Assembly: GCA_048267305.1 (NCBI GenBank)
Contig: JBLWXT010000005.1
Coordinates: 143,710-207,709, forward strand
Direction of reading: 5' to 3'
Length of the DNA: 64,000 nt
Origin: Owenweeksia sp048267305
GTDB taxonomy: Bacteria; Bacteroidota; Bacteroidia; Flavobacteriales; Schleiferiaceae
Position numbers and translations under genes: made by a program. The notes under the pieces are model-generated. The model searched no databases. It worked only from the letters and a program-made list of their open reading frames with translations, and was not told the origin of the DNA. Of the stretch, positions 63,176 through 64,000 are shown piece after piece. Within the stretch, counting starts at the first letter, position 1; each line of letters opens with the position of its first letter.

Positions 63176-63429
63176 TTTATGATTTTATTCCACTATTGTA
63201 TGGAGGGGCTAAATTTTGAAGCGGAAATATAGAGTTTTCAGAAGCAGGAGAGACATGATAGTTAGTGGAAAAGGGAATCACAGAACTTGTATACTCTCCT
63301 TAGGTGAATGTGTGAATAATGCCAAAATGAACATTAATTCTTTGCTCAAGCCGCATGGCTCATACTTTTTGCTACTCACTATCGTACGTGAGCTCGTTCT
63401 TCGTCCTCGGTTGATAAAAAGGAAGCAAG

Positions 63430-63445
63430 CCCGATAGCTATCGGG
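63430..63445. repeat. 16-bp perfect palindrome
   Basis: CCCGATAGCTATCGGG, fully self-complementary. It lies within repeat island 2; similar GATAGCTATC palindromes are, from memory, over-represented in marine Bacteroidota genomes. Confidence 0.85.
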
Positions 63446-63718
63446 GAGAACTTTTTAGGGCCTTTTTGCTTTTCTGCGAAAGCAAAACCGCAGTTCATTC
63501 TACATTTCATGCTTATCCCTCATTCTTTCCCGCAATGCTGCGGAACGGGCAGGAATGCAGTTACTCACAGTCTTTTATTTCAGTGGAGTTCGTGAGCTCA
63601 GCCTTTATGGCATCGGTTCCATTTGAATACTCGTTAGTTCTTGAAAAAGTTCATGGGCCAACCGCGAGGTTAGTGTTTTAGGATAGGCCTTTCAGCTTTT
63701 CCGTAGAAAGGCAAATGA

Positions 63719-63799
63719 AGTGGAGCGTAAAAATTTAGGCTGTTTGAGTTCCGCAGAGAGGCGGAATGAGTTTCTAAATTTTAGCGAAACGGAATGTAG
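63719..63799. repeat. Flanked hairpin module, copy 2
   Basis: AGTGGAGCG (63719-63727), arm AAAATTTAG (63730-63738), inner TTCCGC/GCGGAA hairpin (63749-63766), arm CTAAATTTT (63774-63782), then AGCGAAACGGAATGTAG (63783-63799). The arms have no identity with those of copy 1 yet pair perfectly. Confidence 0.85.
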
Positions 63800-63877
63800 G
63801 CTTCGAGGAAAAACTGAGAAGCCTGGGGGTTTTTATTCACTTGTTTTTATTCTTGTAAGTGTTCATGAGCTCCCGTT

Positions 63878-63915
63878 GGTCGGTTGTTTACTTTTTTGAC
63901 TCGAGAAAAAAGTAA
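63878..63915. repeat. 38-base exact repeat with AT-rich stem, copy 2
   Basis: Identical to 43545-43582; stem TTACTTTTTT / AAAAAAGTAA. Confidence 0.92.
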
Positions 63916-63923
63916 GAATAGGT

Positions 63924-64000
63924 TTTTCTTTCCTTTTCCCTTGATGGAAAACGAAACCAAAAGATCAAGGCTTGGCTCCTCGATGACCCACTAAGGCTTT
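63924..64000. repeat. 77-base exact direct repeat, copy 2 (cut by window end)
   Basis: Identical to 43078-43154 up to the last base of the window; the true repeat may be longer. Confidence 0.95.

Larger units (their letters stand above)
63216..64000. repeat. Intergenic composite repeat island 2 (runs off the window)
   Basis: About 785 bases with no supported gene. Holds the modules of island 1 in another order: ACTCAC...GTGAGCTC phrases (near 63371-63395 and 63562-63600), the flanked hairpin (63719-63799), the AT stem (63878-63915) and the 77-base repeat (63924-64000). Extra hairpins: TTTTGCTTT/AAAGCAAAA (63465-63490 region), TTCCGC/GCGGAA (63749-63766) and a 16-bp perfect palindrome CCCGATAGCTATCGGG (63430-63445). 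Confidence 0.8.

Noticed and set aside
63216..63681. Short open frames within repeat island 2
   Set aside because: They follow hairpin repeats, contain no known motif and have no counterpart in island 1.
1..64000. tRNA, rRNA, riboswitch, integrase or transposase
   Set aside because: I found no cloverleaf-like tRNA ends, no rRNA core sequence and no transposase or integrase motif in the frames inspected; a covariance search could still find small RNAs.

Overview
The window looks like chromosomal DNA of a member of the Bacteroidota, most likely order Flavobacteriales. Evidence seen directly: at least three proteins end in type IX secretion (T9SS, type A) sorting domains with the YPNP/FPNP signature; promoters fit the Bacteroidota pattern (TTG/TTTG, about 19-22 bases, then TAnnTTTG) rather than E. 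coli sigma70 boxes; Shine-Dalgarno sequences are mostly absent; and gene content is typical (ClpC, LytTR/HisKA_2 two-component pair, YebC, LpoB with a COG3014 partner, a DUF6913 protein beside ligA). A finer placement (Cryomorphaceae/Schleiferiaceae-like) is only a guess. I saw no tRNA, rRNA, CRISPR array, transposase or integrase.

Layout. 1-5.6 kb: the 3' part of a giant secreted repeat protein (MAM-like plus Fn3 units, PKD domains, T9SS tail). 5.9-10.6 kb: fatty-acid desaturase, cold-shock protein, lipoate ligase, a 57-residue membrane protein, DUF523, and a lipoprotein of the PIG-L deacetylase family. 10.6-15.5 kb: two T9SS-tailed proteins, then a LytTR response regulator and its TPR sensor kinase. 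15.8-21.8 kb: clpC and gyrA, divergent, with good promoters between them, then an OmpA-like protein. 21.8-26.7 kb: SLC13 permease, then a forward run BrkB/DUF4235/yebC/osmC/secreted protein. 26.8-29.7 kb: a radical SAM gene broken by a 22-bp triplication, then a PAS histidine kinase. 29.8-37.5 kb: fabI; then a mostly reverse-strand block of Kdo synthesis (kdsA, kdsC, a short kdsD) and lolD, interrupted by hipBA, a hairpin-rich spacer, a thioredoxin-like lipoprotein and an RDD protein. 37.6-42.5 kb: sucC, two lipoproteins, a 50-residue membrane protein, htpG. 42.5-43.7 kb: a gene-free repeat island. 43.7-55.3 kb: OmpA-type protein with swapped domain order, ligA, DUF6913, KilA-N protein, dapA, lpoB/COG3014, rhomboid protease, SET-domain protein. 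55.4-61.6 kb: a MarR-controlled RND efflux operon. 61.7-63.2 kb: a quinone-reductase-like flavoprotein and a Crp/Fnr regulator. 63.2 kb to the end: a second repeat island related to the first.

How genes work together. kdsA, kdsC and the SIS-domain isomerase supply three steps of Kdo synthesis for LPS; lolD would power lipoprotein export to the outer membrane; lpoB/COG3014 act on peptidoglycan synthesis. The MarR gene heads its own efflux operon, and a 10-bp inverted repeat lies inside its promoter, so autorepression is the natural reading. The sensor kinase and LytTR regulator are four bases apart and form one signalling unit.

The observations most worth following are: the 22-bp tandem triplication that turns a radical SAM gene on or off by copy number; the paired intergenic repeat islands whose hairpin arms differ in sequence but keep pairing; the exact 1653-bp higher-order period in the giant secreted protein; the MarR operator within its promoter; and two small membrane-protein genes under 60 codons that automatic annotation may miss.
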